Source: Agaricus subrufescens
Lineage: Eukaryota; Basidiomycota; Agaricomycetes; Agaricales; Agaricaceae
Length of the DNA: 64,000 nucleotides
NCBI GenBank assembly: GCA_029945375.1
Contig: CM057061.1
Location: 2,232,001 to 2,296,000, forward strand
Reading direction: 5' to 3'
Of this stretch, positions 11,526-24,670 are shown one piece after another. How positions within the stretch are numbered: the stretch's first letter is position 1; each line of letters begins with the position of its first letter. Position numbers and translations under genes: made by a program. The notes below the pieces were generated by a model that was given only the letters and a program-made list of their open reading frames with translations, was not told where the DNA came from and did no database searches.

Positions 11526-12801
11526 CTACACCCTCCACTCTCTCACTAGACTCGGCTCCCCGTTAGTCCTGGCAAAGCTAAAAACAGCAGTATAAGGCAT
11601 TCTCGAACATAAATGTTGTTCTTCGTCCCGGAAGTAGTATCCATCAGCATCGGTTTCTTCATCCTTCTTGGCAGGTAAGAATAGTGTATCCCATTGGATT
11701 TCGACCAAATTTGGTAAAACACTGGCAAGAAATTCGGAGACGATAATCTCCCTTTTCCCCACTTCTTGTAGGTGGCCTTCGCAGACCGGACAGCCTGGCA
11801 AACGAACTATAAAATCTCGTCCTCCAAGGTCTCCATCGATATGAGTAACGTGTTCCTCTAGCACAGACGCGTCAGACAGGTATATTCCCAGGTACAACTT
11901 TTCCAGATCCTTCAGCGGAGCTAAAGACGCAGCAAAAGATTTCTGAAGAGAGTAATCAAGGAAAGTTTGATTCAGTAGGCGCTATATGGGAGAGGAGTAT
12001 GAAGGCGTTAACAGCTAGCATTTGCTCATCCAAATAATGGTCCGGGATTGGCGAATATGTTGTGCTTCCAAGGCTAGCTTCCGTACAAACTAAACAGCAA
12101 TCCGTATCGATTCGGGCAGTTGATGTTAATTCCAATTCAGTAAGTCGAGGAAAAGTTGTGGCGATACAACCGAGTAATTTAGTATCGATACGTGGGACAT
12201 TCATGAAGGCAAGTGATTTCAGGTTGGCCCTTGCCGGCGACCGGCCAAAAGATTCAAAAAGCAAAGTAAATATCAGATCTTGTGTTTGCAGTCCCTCGGA
12301 CGCGAAGCACATATTCAGCGTTCGTAAATTGTTGAAAGCCGCTAGACTTTTTGCACCACGCATAATTACTTGCGATGAACCAAAAAAGGCTCTAAAGTGA
12401 TCATTGAATCAATATATGCGCACAAAGCAAAACGGGAAAACCAACTTGACCCAATTAAAACTTCCATCCACACCGAACACTTCTTTCTCCCTGGTAAGGG
12501 CGTCCCAAACCTCGAGAAAGTGAGATCGCGAATCAACAACCACGTCACGAAAACATGAGCGAAGAGCAATTTCGCGAAATGCCTTTGAAGTTTGAGTAAC
12601 AGAAGAAATAGCACGACAAGACTCCAAGCAGGAGTGAGCTGAGTGCATGAGTTCAATAATCTTTTCAACGATTTCAAGTGGAAAACGAGGTGCGATAGGT
12701 ATAAAACACTGCTGCTCCGGTTCTGAAGCTTTGCCTCTAATCCGGAGCGTCAAAGAGTTTGAACGGCGAGCGAGAACTATAGAGTTTGTTCGAGAGAGCA
12801 T
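11526..12801 (-). CDS. F-box-like protein
   Basis: Three exons (12446-12801, 12013-12391, 11526-11942) with introns of 54 and 70 bp give 383 residues. An F-box-like segment (RFPLEIVEKIIELMHSA) near residues 38-55 is followed by a Leu-rich region with LRTLNMCF and LTELELTSTARI, resembling irregular leucine-rich repeats. Likely an SCF substrate adaptor by family. It is the second F-box-like gene in a row on this strand, but unlike its neighbour it has introns and no N-terminal coiled coil, so the two are not a recent duplicate pair. Confidence 0.75.
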
Positions 12802-13391
12802 GACGGTGGTTGGAGGAAGCGAGAACGAGTGAAGTTGAAGTTGGTGTTGAACTCTATTTATTTAAGTCGTCACCTGATGTGGCGCATCAAAACACTGGCG
12901 GCTCAGAGGCAAAAGACGATGTATGCGTATCCTCTCACTATAACATGCGGTGGACTGTAGTTCACGCTTATACGCAGAATCCGAGCGGGTCAAGTACGTG
13001 ATGATGACAGTATAATAATAATAAATAATATAATCTCTTCATTTACCGTGCCTGTAGATTTGATCCATCATCAGCATTGAGATACTGAGGGGGTCCGAGT
13101 GCATACATGCATGGCAGGCAAATCGAGGTCAAACTTTAGTGGCCAATTTCAGTCTCAAGCTTGGCAAAATGCTGTGAGTGATTGCTGTGCAGGTGCCCCT
13201 ATAGTGCTCCTGTATTACATTTATCATTTTTCCAACCCCAAAGGATCGCTATCAATTGAATATAATTGAATCTGCATCCTTCCGTGTGACTCACCCTATG
13301 TTGGCTAATGACCCCTTTTCTACTTGGATTCGGTATTGTCCGGCCGTTCGTGTGGACATTGTAGCTTTCCGCGACGTCGACAATCGTCGAA
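12802..13391. other. Divergent intergenic region
   Basis: Lies between the divergent starts of the F-box gene and the hydrolase, so both promoters are expected here. A short AT-rich run occurs around 13011-13035. No specific sites recognised. Confidence 0.5.
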
Positions 13392-14615
13392 ATGGTGAGA
13401 CGTTTCTCAGTCCTACCCTAGATTACAGCTCACTTACAATGAATAGTTATCTGAGGGAACCATCATCGTCGATGAACGAGGCACCAAGCTTGCCTATACC
13501 GATTCTGGTGCTCCTTCTGGGGCCTACACAACTATCTTTGCCGTTCATGGCATGTCATTCAATGCAGGTAAATTTTCAAAACTTTTCTGTTTGAAAACTC
13601 AGATATACATTTGCGCCCAAAAAAGGTATCTTTGAACGGGTCCAAGCGATAGCCAAAGGCGCGAACCTTCGTTTCGTGGCTATAAACCGTAGAAATTATT
13701 CAGGGTCCACCGCTTTCAGCGAGGAAGAGCTTAAGGTCATCAACAATCTCGGATCTGAGGAAGACAAAACCGCATTCACAGTCCAACGGGGAGTCGAGAT
13801 CTTAAACTTCATCGACAAATTCTTAATTGAAAAAGGTATTTCTCTCGAACCACCCCAGAATGGGGAACCCGGTGGGGTGGCAATTGTCGGATGGTCACTT
13901 GGAACTACGACGACGCTTTCAGCTTTCGCTAATATAGAGGCCACCAATCCACAAGTCCAGTCTCGTCTGAAGGAGCTTATCCACACCTTGGTTCTGCATG
14001 GTCTGTAGTGACCTTATGTGTTTCTTAGTCCCGCTTTTCATCGCTTATTATATAGAACCCTCGAAGAATATCCTTGGTCAAGCGCCCGATCCTCGGAACT
14101 GGTGTCCATGGAACATTGTCGATAACACAATTCCAGAGCAAGTCGAAATGCGATTCTTTGCTTGGTGGATCTCGGCATACTACCAACATGATGGCATACC
14201 GACTCGCAACAAACAAGAGATCGAATTCCATGCCCCGGCATTCCACCTCCGTCCACCAACGATCTATAGTATCTACGCTGCAGGCCGCCAAAGCATATTA
14301 GAAGCTGGACCACCCTCTAAGGTTGATATTCCTTATCAACTCTTCTTTTTCCCTCAATATTTCGCCACTTATAACGCGATATTTTCCAAAGAGACAAGAG
14401 CGTTGTATCCCAATTTGAAAGTTTTCTTTATGGCAGCCGAGCACAGTACTTCACATGGTCCTGATGCGGCTTGGATGGTTGAAGAACATGACAAAGAGCA
14501 TGGAGGAGAATACATCAAGGTGAAGTTACTCAAAGGGATCAACCATTTGGTATTTCTGCCATTGTTTAAAGGAAAATACGATCCTGACTTTTGTCCGCCA
14601 GTGTATGTGGGATGA
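13392..14615 (+). CDS. Alpha/beta hydrolase
   Basis: Four exons (13392-13394, 13447-13567, 13626-14000, 14056-14615) give 352 residues. In this model exon 1 contributes only the ATG, followed by a 52 bp intron with a good GTGAGA donor; no other in-frame ATG fits. The protein begins LSEGTIIVDERGTKLAYTDS, typical for this fungal family. The oxyanion-side motif is HGMSFNAG and the nucleophile elbow is GWSLG. A GINHLVF segment near the C-terminus probably supplies the catalytic His. Probably a soluble esterase- or lipase-type enzyme; substrate unknown. Confidence 0.82.
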
Positions 14616-15102
14616 TCCCGAAATTACATTGAACGCCTACAAAGATTGTATCGAGAGAACCTTTTGAGGAGTTGTCGTACACCAGGTCGCTTGTGCTTTA
14701 GACCAATGATTTTTCTCGCGTAGTAGGAAATCAGTGGTAGAAGTGAATGTAGTACCTTAACGTTTAACCCTGGTTGTCAGAGACCGAATGCATCAACTCT
14801 TTCGAACAAGACACTTTAATCAAGCGCTGTGCCTTGTGCTTGGCTCTGATAGTTCGAAATAGACATCTCAAGTATGCGTTATAGTCGTCGCTAGGGGCGC
14901 CGTATAATGGATATGTCATAAATTCGGTCCCACCGGATGAATATTTACTTACCTTCCTCTGCTAAGCGAAAGTTCACGAACGATCAAAAGGCTACACTTC
15001 CTGCAAAACTAAGCAAAATAAACGCGAGTTAGAGTATACCATACAACTAACATGAATGTATACCATTATAAAAAAAGTAGCATATCCCAAATCAAAAAAT
15101 GA
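14616..15102. other. Intergenic between convergent genes
   Basis: Contains the presumed 3' UTRs of the hydrolase and the RTC4-like gene. No further gene recognised. Confidence 0.55.
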
Positions 15103-18100
15103 TTATCGAACAGGCCTGCTGTTGTTCCTCTTCCCAAGCGGCCGTCCCTCCTGGGACGAAAAGTCACTCAGTAGCCATCTATTCTCCTCCATTTCTTTTT
15201 CCTTATTTTTGCCCTTCCTTCTATCTCTCTGTTTCAATTGAAACATCTTGTCGCCATCAGACTTAGAAGAGTCGGAGTGCAAAGACAAAACCCCATCACT
15301 ACTATCATCCGAAACAGGGTCGTCACGCATATGAGAGACCCATTCGGCCATCTTCGAGCTGTTTTTCGTTTCCAGGGTTGAAGTAGTGTTTTCCCTGGTC
15401 GGGTGACCGTGGCCACTGGAGAAACGCACATCAATCTTGATTAACGGAGCAGCGACAGATACTGCGAGGAAAAAACACACCTAACCCCTCGAGTTCTTGC
15501 CCTCGCCCTGGCAAGAACGCTAACACGAGTTCCGAGTTCCAGGTTTTGAGATGAAGCGGCTTGTTCAGATTTCATCCCGGGACGAGGAGTGAGATCTATG
15601 TCTTTGTCCTCTGTCATGTTCCCCATCACGCGTCGTTTGGGCATCGGAGTATCCACATCCATATCGACGTTCACATCTGCCGTCCTCCCTTGCTTGTTAC
15701 GCTTCCCTGTGCTCGCTTTATTTGCCGGTTTCCTCTTAGCGGGATTTACAGACGATGTCCGTCGCCTGACTTTTGAATTCGGCTGGTCTTCCTCACTGGA
15801 GTCTAATCCAACAATTGCAAATGACGGCTTTTGCGAGAAAACGTCTACTTGCGCTTCCGCCGCTTTCTTTGAGTGATCGCTTGCAGAAACCTGTCTGGAA
15901 AAACTTGACGTAGAACGTGCACTTGAAGTTGGTCGAGTCTCCGACTTTTTCGTGCGTTCCCGTTTCCCAAGTTGTGGACCATCGTCGTCACCATCGCTAG
16001 AATAGTCTGTATAATTGACGCGTCTGGTGTTCCTTGTCGGTCTTGAACGGGGTTGAGACCCGTCCGTCTTTATTCCTAGATCAGTTCCTTCTCCATCGGT
16101 TATGGACACAGCATCCGAGTCGGTTCCGACACCGTTTTTCTTCCTCTGCCTGCTACTGACTTTTCGTCGCGGAGATGTTCGTAGCGTCCGTTCATCCACC
16201 TCCGAAGCGGTTTCAACTAGCATAGGGTCCATTCGCCGCTTTCTCTTTTTCTCTTCCTCTATATCCATCGCTGATTCCCTCTGATCTTCGAGCTCGTCTT
16301 CAATCTCCTTCCTTCTCTTCCTAGCTCTCTCCATAACAATCTTGTCTCCAATCCCAGCACCAAACCCACTGTTATCACCACTGTCTTCATTGTTGTTTGT
16401 CTCCTTTACGATAGCACCTTCGCTATTATCTTCAGGGAACATGGCAGCACCATATGCGGTACTCTCTCTGAGAACTTGAAGCGCTGTTTCAGCTCCTATG
16501 AAACCTTTGAGTCCACGATCTTCCATTATCAGCTGAAGCGCGACCTCCGGGACAAGTATACGTTGAATGAAATCATTAGCTGTGAAAGGTGTGATTTTAT
16601 GAGGGTCGAAGGAATCCAACGGAAACATATTAAGCAATGTTTGGTGTATGATCATTGAGCCAAGTTCTCCGTAACTACAGAATAAATAATCAGTCAGTTC
16701 CAAAAGTTCAACAAAGCGGACTCGTGAAACGTACTATCCCGGTAAGCTCCTATCAAAATCAAAAAATTGGGCTCTAACACCATTCAAGGCCCTCGTACCA
16801 CGGATCAAGACAGCTCTCATCGCCTCCCGCCAGAAAACGCATTGCATTCTGGGACCATTCCCAATAAAACTGGTTAACATAAACATTCCAGTTTCTCCTC
16901 CCCCTTTGCCTCCTTCGAGGGTTTGGACATCAACATTTTTAGGACCGGGATCGTCGATAATATCACGTAAACTCCCTCTTATTTTCTCAACTCTAGTCCC
17001 CACACGTTCCCAATCTATGTTTTCAGGCCAACCTTTAGCTTTTGCCTCAGGTAGAACCTCGGATTCGAATCTATGTCGTCGGCATACACTAGCAAATGTT
17101 GATAAAGGTGCTTTACGGCCTAGGGGATTGGTGGAACGAGGATCTGGATGTGACTTTTTGTATATCGTTTGGAGAAGCCGGTGAAGAAAGGGTGTAGGCG
17201 TTATCGGGAGGGGTTCATCGCAGTATGGGCATAGTGTTTTTGGGTCAACAGCAGGAGACATAAATACTATAGGCGCGTGTGATCGTCACCAGTAACCTTA
17301 AGACAATAGACGAAATACGTACACGAATCTTCCTCGTACAAGTCCATGTCGCTGTAGGCCCAGTTGAAATTGTGTCGGTAGAGTCATCGAGTTGAAAGCA
17401 AAAACGCACGATAATTCTTCAAACTGTTCTTGATACCTTCGTTTACGAGCATGATGCCCAACAGCTTCTGAATCATCGTCCGATGAAGAGAGTACTCCAC
17501 CAAAATCTTGAGTTGACATAGGAAAAGGCTGCAAAACTCGACCTGACATCTTCCTCTTCCCCTTCCCTTTCTTCTTGACAGCCTTTCTAGAAGCAACTTT
17601 TTTGTTACTCTTGTTAAGGGGAGAAAGAGCTGGAAAATCCTCTCCGGTAGCTACAGTGCTACACTCTCGGGTTGGTGATCTGAGAGGGGAAACGCCAGGA
17701 AAATTTTGTGGAAGGCGAGGTACCGACTTTGAAGACGATAGGGAAGCACGCGTTGTACGGTACAATGGACTGCTTGGAGGAGGGGGATGCGAAGACGTCG
17801 CCGTAATTTTAGAGCCGGACGAGCGTGGACCCGCATTTGCCGTTGCTGATTCGTTGGGTTCACGAGGAGTACTAGTCTTCTGATGGGACAAAGGGGAAGG
17901 GAGAGGGAGTGTAGACAGTGATGCTGAGCGCGATGGGGCTTTTGGACTGCCGAATAACGACGCCGGTGGGTCGCCAGAAGGCGGAACAGGGCGTGAAATG
18001 GGCCGGGGTCGGGGCTTAGGCTTAGGTCGAGGTATTGTATCTGTGCTTGATGCAATCGAATTACTAGTTCCACCTCGAGAGGGCTCGTGGACGTCATCAT

Positions 18101-18593
18101 CTGATTCCGTCTCTCTGTCGCTCTGGTACCGTGGTCCCTTGACTTCCTTGACTCTCGGTTGGGGTTTGGGGCGGCGAGGAGATGTCTTGTTTTTACCGCC
18201 TTCCGTAGAGTTCGACTTCTTGTTAAATTTGAGTTTCTTCAGCGCATCAGATCGACCAGCAAGCACTTCTGGATGATAAGAGTGCATTTGCTGAGCCTTG
18301 CCCTCCGATTGTCCCTTTCGACCGACGTCCCGCCGTGTGCTCTGCTGTGAGAGACAATCCAGCTCATCTATACTATCATCGTCCGAACCAAAGTCCAGTA
18401 GTGATGGAGATAGCCGTTTCCTTGGGCTACCTGCTTTCTTTCTCTTCGGATCAGGTCTCTGGGTCTTGAATGAGCTGCCGAGATCCTCGAAGATTCCTGT
18501 ACGACTCGACGGTTTGAGACGCGACATTTGAGAGGAGTAGAGAGTCTCCCCCTCGGAGGAAATTTTGCTTAGATAGTCCTCCATGGCGGACAC
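15103..18593 (-). CDS. RTC4-like domain protein
   Basis: Five exons (17410-18593, 17323-17351, 16735-17266, 15486-16674, 15103-15435) with introns of 58, 56, 60 and 50 bp give 1088 residues. The N-terminal 400 residues are Ser/Pro/Lys-rich and disordered. The short 29 nt exon 2 encodes an acidic stretch (DMDLYEEDS). The RTC4-like domain follows: a CPYCDEPLP zinc-knuckle-like start, ESEVLPEAKAKGWPENIDW, then SLPGYYGELGSMII and IQRILVPEVALQLIMEDRG. The C-terminal half is again charged and low in complexity. Yeast Rtc4 (restriction of telomere capping) influences telomere capping by an undefined mechanism. This protein is much longer than yeast Rtc4, mainly through its disordered tails. Confidence 0.85.
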
Positions 18594-18803
18594 CTAGCCA
18601 AGGAGTCCATCCAGAAACGCGACGTCGCGAACGAACAGAAAACACATTTCCGGTAAATTAGTGCCACGTGACCGTTCTATCTTTCACGCGAATCGCAAAC
18701 AAGCTGGTCTCTTGTTTAAGCACTATCTACCGGAAAACCTGCACTCTGTGACTACAGGGGTATATAGATAAACAAACTGATATCCAATAGTCCACCTGGA
18801 ACC

Positions 18804-20271
18804 CTAGTCAAAACCGTCTAGAATTCCATCAATACTTTTCACAACCTTCACCTTCGGCATCACAACCTTCTCTTCCATCGTCATAGCGCCCAAACCAAAT
18901 AGACCTAGGATGTATTCTTCGACCATCAAAATCGGAACGCCCCCAACCACTGGCTGATCTTCATAGGCCGGTTTATACATAACCCAATATTCCTCCAGCC
19001 GCTCGAAGAGTGAATTGTTTTTACATTTCCCGAGCTCGCAGAGAGGTCCTATTATGCCGACATCTCTATTGCTTTGTACAGTCGGTTCCTCCACTTTTCG
19101 TTCTACCAGAAGAACCAAATTGCGAAGCCGAGGTAGATTGATAACGTTTAGGAGCTCTATCATCCATGCGGCACTTGCTGCCAAGCATCTTCGTCGAGGA
19201 GATCGATCATATCTGGTATGTAGAACCAGGGTGGTCAAATTCGAGTTTTGGGAGAGGTTCCATAACTGTGGTTCAGATACTACAACGAAACACAGTTAAG
19301 TCATGGAAAACCCCCGATTTTTTTTCCAAATATAACTCACCAATACTTTTAGCAACGGCATCCAGGTTCAATCTCAAACCCTTCAATTGCTGTCCTATCT
19401 CTCTCAAGATATCATAACTTCTGAACCCACCCGCAAAGCAGGGTCCGTCGTCCAATACCAAATGTTGGATGTTCCTTAGATAGTGCGGTCCATGAAGCAG
19501 CAGGGTATAAATATCCTTCGAGGGGTATAGCAGCTCGATGTTACGCAGTTGAGGTAAAGGAACCATGTCGTCTGGAAGGGCAGGTGGAACTCCACAGGGG
19601 ACTAAGAAAGAACATTGTTCATCCGATTCCTGACATATGAATTTTCGGACGTTTGGGAAAAAGTATGCGAGCAGGATGTGTAGAGGTTCGTAATGGATAA
19701 ATCCAACCGTAGATTTGACAACGAGGGTTTCGATTGCTTGGAATGTTTTCATCGTTCCATCTCCATCGTCCCTTGGGCAACTCATACTAAGGCCTAACGT
19801 GGTTTGTAGGGACGCCAAATCCGTGAATTGAGCGCCTGGGAGTGCAGCCGGGACATAAAGCCGATGGAAAGGAAAATCAACAAGTTCCAGCGTTTTCATA
19901 CTTGATAACACGAAGGGAATTCTGCCCACAGCTTGAAGACATAAATTCCAACACCCCTTTGTGCTGGCACCGGCAGTACAAACTAGTTGCAAATTCTTCG
20001 TACAATCCCTGAAAGTTGCGATGGCCATGCACTGAGTTCGAGCTGCTTTTCCATGACTAGAGCCAGAGTTATAGTCGCATTCAAGAAGGAATAAGTCGAG
20101 CTTTTCCAGCCTTATAGTAAGACTGCGAAGTAAGTGCCTCCTGGAACTGTCGGACATGGTAAACGACACGAGAGATAGTTGGAGAAGGGCTTGGGTATCA
20201 TCGTGAAGGTTGTCAACGATGAGGTCAACAATTTCTCGAGGAAACATCGTCACGAGAAAGGAGGGAGTCAA
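18804..20271 (-). CDS. F-box-like protein
   Basis: Two exons (19341-20271, 18804-19279) separated by a 61 bp intron give 468 residues. The N-terminus has a basidiomycete F-box-like motif (FPREIVDLIVDNLHDD), followed by LLQLSLVSFTM and a Leu-rich region with no clear repeat. Likely an SCF adaptor by family. An ATG slightly downstream (residue 9) is an equally good start. Confidence 0.78.
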
Positions 20272-21579
20272 GATGTTATTTCCTACAAAAACATATTAAG
20301 CTGCTGGGTCTCTCATTGCACGAGTTGAAGTGAGAGAGATACCTTTTGCTGGAGGGCGGGGGCTTTGCGAGTGGCTCAATGAATAAGTGGTTGTTAACGA
20401 CGAATATCGTCGCCGGCGGCGGACGGCGGAAACTGGGAGCCAAAGCAGGAAACTATATTTATGCCTCCATTCCCTGTAACTTTATGTATTTAAAATCCCC
20501 TATGTTGAAAACAAAAAGAAATTGACCCCTGAGGTCCTAATGTCTGCATTCGCCCCTCTTGTTGTCTCGGCTCGGAGTGTCAGTGGGTACTAGGTTTCAA
20601 TTGGCGAGGGTGAAGCTTGTAAGTTTCTTAATATATCGTGGTGTTCACCTTGATTGGTCAGTAATTCGTTTAATAAGTGAAGTCTGATCTGCAACTTCAA
20701 GTCGTGTATTCACATACGTGAGAACGTTCCCAATTTGATATGACAGCTTTGCTCTCCGTCGCATTATACTACCACTACCAGCTGCATAATACTGCCAGGA
20801 TTCACTATGGTCTGTTGGCCATGTTTCTCACTACTGCCGCTAGTTCGCCTTCCAGGACAGGACTAAGTGGTCTATTCGTACTTGAAAAGTGGGATCGACA
20901 GTGATTCTACTCATCAACTCATCAAGAGCAAATTAGGAATGCAAAATTGGAAGTGGTTCGTTGGTTCTCTGCTCCACTTTGTTGCCTCCTCGTCAACACC
21001 ATTCGATCTGGTTCCTTCTCTTGTATATTTCCCGAAGTTCTTCCTGGTCTCGCTTATTACACACTTCTCTCGGTAGTAAGGCGATGGTGAGTTGATTGCT
21101 GCGGTCTGAGGTTCGATCCACCGTGTCAATCTTCTTCTCGGTATCCTTTATCCTTTGGTGACTACCAGCAGCAGTATCAACTCGAATGACGATAATTACA
21201 TTATCTTATCATTTGATGGATTCTCCATAAGGAAGGATCACCGAAAAGGTTAGCCTTGTACCGATGTTGAACTAACGTTAAAACTTAACTCGAACACGAT
21301 GCATGCACCCAACATGCACCACTCACTTAAACCGGAACTTCTTGCCGAATAGCTCTAATTTGCCCACGGAGTCTATCAAACTTCAAAAAGACACACTGTG
21401 ATCTGAGGTACTGTACATCATATGGTCATCCGTTTTTAGTCCCTGAGAATCACAAGTCTCATAGACACACCGACGTGCGAACAACTTGCATCATACGGTC
21501 GATAATCGTGAAGCCTTAAATACCAGGGCCACTTGTCATGTCCGAGCCGTAAATTCCCAAGGAAATCTATTTCGCAACC
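20272..21579. other. Long intergenic region
   Basis: No convincing gene in 1.3 kb. Short ORFs near 20867-21129 overlap on opposite strands and show no domain. A segment at 21110-21119 resembles a tRNA B box but does not fold into a tRNA. The divergent promoters of the two neighbouring genes should lie here. Confidence 0.5.
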
Positions 21580-23240
21580 ATGAGCTTCTTCGAGTTTTCA
21601 GCATCCAAGACCCGCTACTACAATCATGGCCGAATGCGTGTCGAAGGAGGAGTTCTGCCTGAGGCTATTACAGCGTTTAGGACCTACGGAGAACCGAGGA
21701 ATCCTTGTGTCGTATATCCGACCTGTTATGGAGCGAGGCTTGATTGTGAGGTGTCATTTCTTCGAAATCATCAGTCTATTAATCCGCTTTGTTTCATAGC
21801 TCAAGAGAGTTTTATCGGACCCGATAAGGTTTTAGCACGATCCACCCCACATTTCTCGAGCTAATACTGTGATAGATCTTCGATCCGGAGACCTACTACA
21901 TAGTCACATTTGCGCTTTTCTCCAATGGCGAGGTGAGTTGTGTGTTGCTCTTCCGATAATTCATTCTGATCACTATTTTCGATCAGTCCAGCTCTCCTTC
22001 CAACACAGTGAGCTCTGTTCGGTGGTTTCGTGGCTTCAACTACGCTCACATAATCCTAGCCTGCTCCGTATAATGGACCGTACTTCCCGAATGTATCTTA
22101 CCAAGATAACATGTACGTATCACCATTAGTTATACTGGCTTGTTGACATAGATCACCTTTTGAATAGTCGCGCACAATATGCTGTCCTCCAGCACCTAGG
22201 AGTGCAGAAGATCCATGCAGCAATTGGCTTCTCAATGGGCGGTCAACAAGCTTACTACTGGGCTACCATGTATCCAGACTACGTTGAGAGGCAGGTACTT
22301 GTGCGTGTATCTTTGAACTCTATTTTAATCGTTTTCTTTCAGATATATAGCCATCTGTGGATCAGCTCGAACGAGTGATCATAACAAGTGGTGCGACTTA
22401 CATATAAAGCCATAGCTCGACCTAGGTTCTAACTCGTCTGTGATAGTTTCATCGAAGGACCAAAGGCTGCTTTGGTAGCTTCCAAAGACTTTGAGAACGG
22501 GCATTACAAATCGCAACCTCAACAAGGCCTTCGTGCATTCGGCCGTGTATACTGCGCCTGGGCATATGGACAAACCGTACGTCGTGATATACCCTTTTTA
22601 ATATTCAAAACAATCGCTAAAGTATCTCTACCCTACTAGTGGTTCCGCGAAAAGCGTTATTTGATGGATGGAGAGTAAGTCTATCGCAAGTTTTGACTTT
22701 TAGTGAACAGTTTCGCTCATGGATAATACTCCAGATATCCTGACCTGGAAAGCTTTATGCGAGGTCAATGGGAAGCAAATAACCTTCTCTGGGATGCGAA
22801 CGATCTCATTACCCTCTTCCACACTTGGTTTACCGGCGATATTTCGAGAGTCCGTGACGGTGGTGATTTGGGGAAGTGTCTGACAAGCATAACCGCTAGA
22901 GGTTTAATCATGCCTTGTAAAACGGATTTATATTTCCCTGTGCGTTGTTCCGTTCTTTTTTTTTTAAAAAAAGCACTCGTATATGCGGATTTTTGGAACT
23001 GATATAACGCGATAGCCTGAAGACAGTGAAATCGAGGTTTCTTATATGCCAAACACGGCAAAATTAGTTGTTATACCTTCCGTCTGGGGACACATGGGTA
23101 AGTCATTTCAATGTTGATACTTCTCACATCTCGTTCTTCTCATATTGTGTGAACTTGTAGCTGGGAATGGGCGTAATCCACCCGATCTCAAGTTCATGCA
23201 AGAGGAAATAATGAAGTTCCTCGAAGAAACCAAGGACTGA
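21580..23240 (+). CDS. Homoserine O-acetyltransferase-like alpha/beta hydrolase
   Basis: Highly split gene; about eleven small introns are needed and each join keeps the frame. The protein starts MSFFEFSASKTRYYNHG and carries VEGGVLPEAITAFRTYG and VVYPTCYG near the N-terminus. It continues with FALFSNGESSSPSNT, the nucleophile elbow GFSMGGQQAYYW, PICGSARTSDHNK, ARGLIMPCKTDLYFP (catalytic Asp region) and WGHMAG (catalytic His), ending EEIMKFLEETKD. This matches fungal proteins of the MET2/MetX fold that are not the true homoserine acetyltransferase. The reaction is probably acyl transfer or hydrolysis; the substrate is not known. Confidence 0.85.
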
Positions 23241-23330
23241 AAGCGGATGATTCGTTACGTGATGCCCACAGAGAATTAATAAAGCGCACATATATATCAG
23301 TCCCCCGAAATACATATGTTTTTATAAAAG

Positions 23331-24276
23331 CTACAGTTTGGCAGGCAGTCTTCCACCTCCACTCAACCTAATCGTCTCGCCATTCACAAAAGGACAATCC
23401 AAAATCCATCGAACGGTTTTTGCAAATTCATAGGGCTGACCGAATCGTCTTGGAAAAACGATACTCTGATTCTCGAGGCTTTTTCTCATCTTACTCGAAA
23501 CATGAGCGGTCATGTTGCTCTCAAATGGGCCAGGAGCGATTGAGACGACGCGGATGGCATGTCTGGCTAAGTCTCGTGCCATGGGTAGAGTCATAGACCT
23601 AAGAGCGCCCTTCGTTGCTGCATAAGCAGTTTGGCCAGGTTGTCCTTCATACTATCAAAATATTCATTAGCGTATAATTTCGGGAGTGTTCCATAGACGT
23701 TTGTTGAAAAAGGCAAGAGGCAAGGAGAGAGAAAATGAACTTACAGCGGCAGCACTAGACACGAAAATGACAACACCTCTCTCTCCATCTGCTCCTTCTT
23801 CAGGCTCAACTTTAGTTAAATATTTCAACGCCAACCTCGTCAAATTGAAAGATCCAGTTAAATTCACCGCCAATGCGAAATCCCACAATTGCAGTGAATG
23901 AGGTTCATTATGCGAATCAATGACTTTCGCAGCGACACCCACACCTGCACAATTGATTATACCACCTAATTGAGCTTTAGTCTCCCGTGCCCAGGATACA
24001 GTTTGTTTGATGGCGGATTCGATTTGAGAGACGTTTACTATGTCTGTTTTGAAGAATTTAAGGTGGGGGTTATTGAGGATTATTTTGGTTGGAGGAGAGG
24101 AACGATCGAGAATGGATATATAGGCTCCTTGAGAGAGCAGGTCCTCGACTGTTGCTAGTCCTAGACCAGAAGAACTGTGTACGTATGTCGTCAATGTAAG
24201 CTACCATTCAGGATATCTGGATACTTCAACTAACTCACCCGCCCGAGATAATAAACGTACGGTTGCCGATTTTCAT
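23331..24276 (-). CDS. SDR dehydrogenase, HSD10-like (3-hydroxyacyl-CoA dehydrogenase type 2)
   Basis: Three exons (24239-24276, 23745-24174, 23331-23651) with introns of 64 and 93 bp give 262 residues. Intron 1 splits the glycine-rich nucleotide-binding motif, which reads SGGSSGLGLA after splicing. Other SDR landmarks: INCAGVG, NLTGSFNLTRLA, FVSSAAA (catalytic Ser region) and the active site YAATKGAL (Tyr, Lys). The segment RVVSIAPGPFESNMT is characteristic of the HSD17B10/type-2 hydroxyacyl-CoA dehydrogenase group, which oxidises short-chain 3-hydroxyacyl-CoA with NAD+ in mitochondria. No clear mitochondrial presequence is visible, so location is open. Convergent with the preceding gene. 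Confidence 0.87.
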
Positions 24277-24670
24277 ACTAGACAACCACGGGAAGGAAGA
24301 GACAGGTTTACAAAGCCCATTTCGAGTTAATGAACCGGCGATCTGTCAAATCAAATTCTGTTGCTGGTATTCGTTCACCGGTGACCTTGCAGCCGACTCG
24401 ACAACTTCGCACGTTTGGAAAAATAGAGCCAAACACCGCGTTGGGAGGTGCGCTCACCTGTGAACAAAGGTTTTTTTTACATCGGCCTTGCCCGTTTGGG
24501 AAACAGCGGTGAGTGCGGCGCTGTTGTCGGAGGCTCGGAGGCTGGAGCGACCCGGGGTTCAAAAGCGTCACACGAGAAGCAGCACGTGCAATGATCGCTT
24601 ACATCATTGACACTCGACGGTGGCAAGGTTTCGGGGTTCCACGACAGTACTCATCCGCTTGTGCCACGAA
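24277..24670. promoter_or_regulatory. Probable bidirectional promoter region (SDR / GRX5)
   Basis: A 394 bp gap between divergent start codons that must contain both promoters. No individual factor site can be named. Confidence 0.5.

Noticed and set aside
21100..21135. tRNA-like B box (ggttcgatcc)
   Set aside because: The bases around it do not form a T stem, and no matching A box, anticodon arm or acceptor stem could be found.
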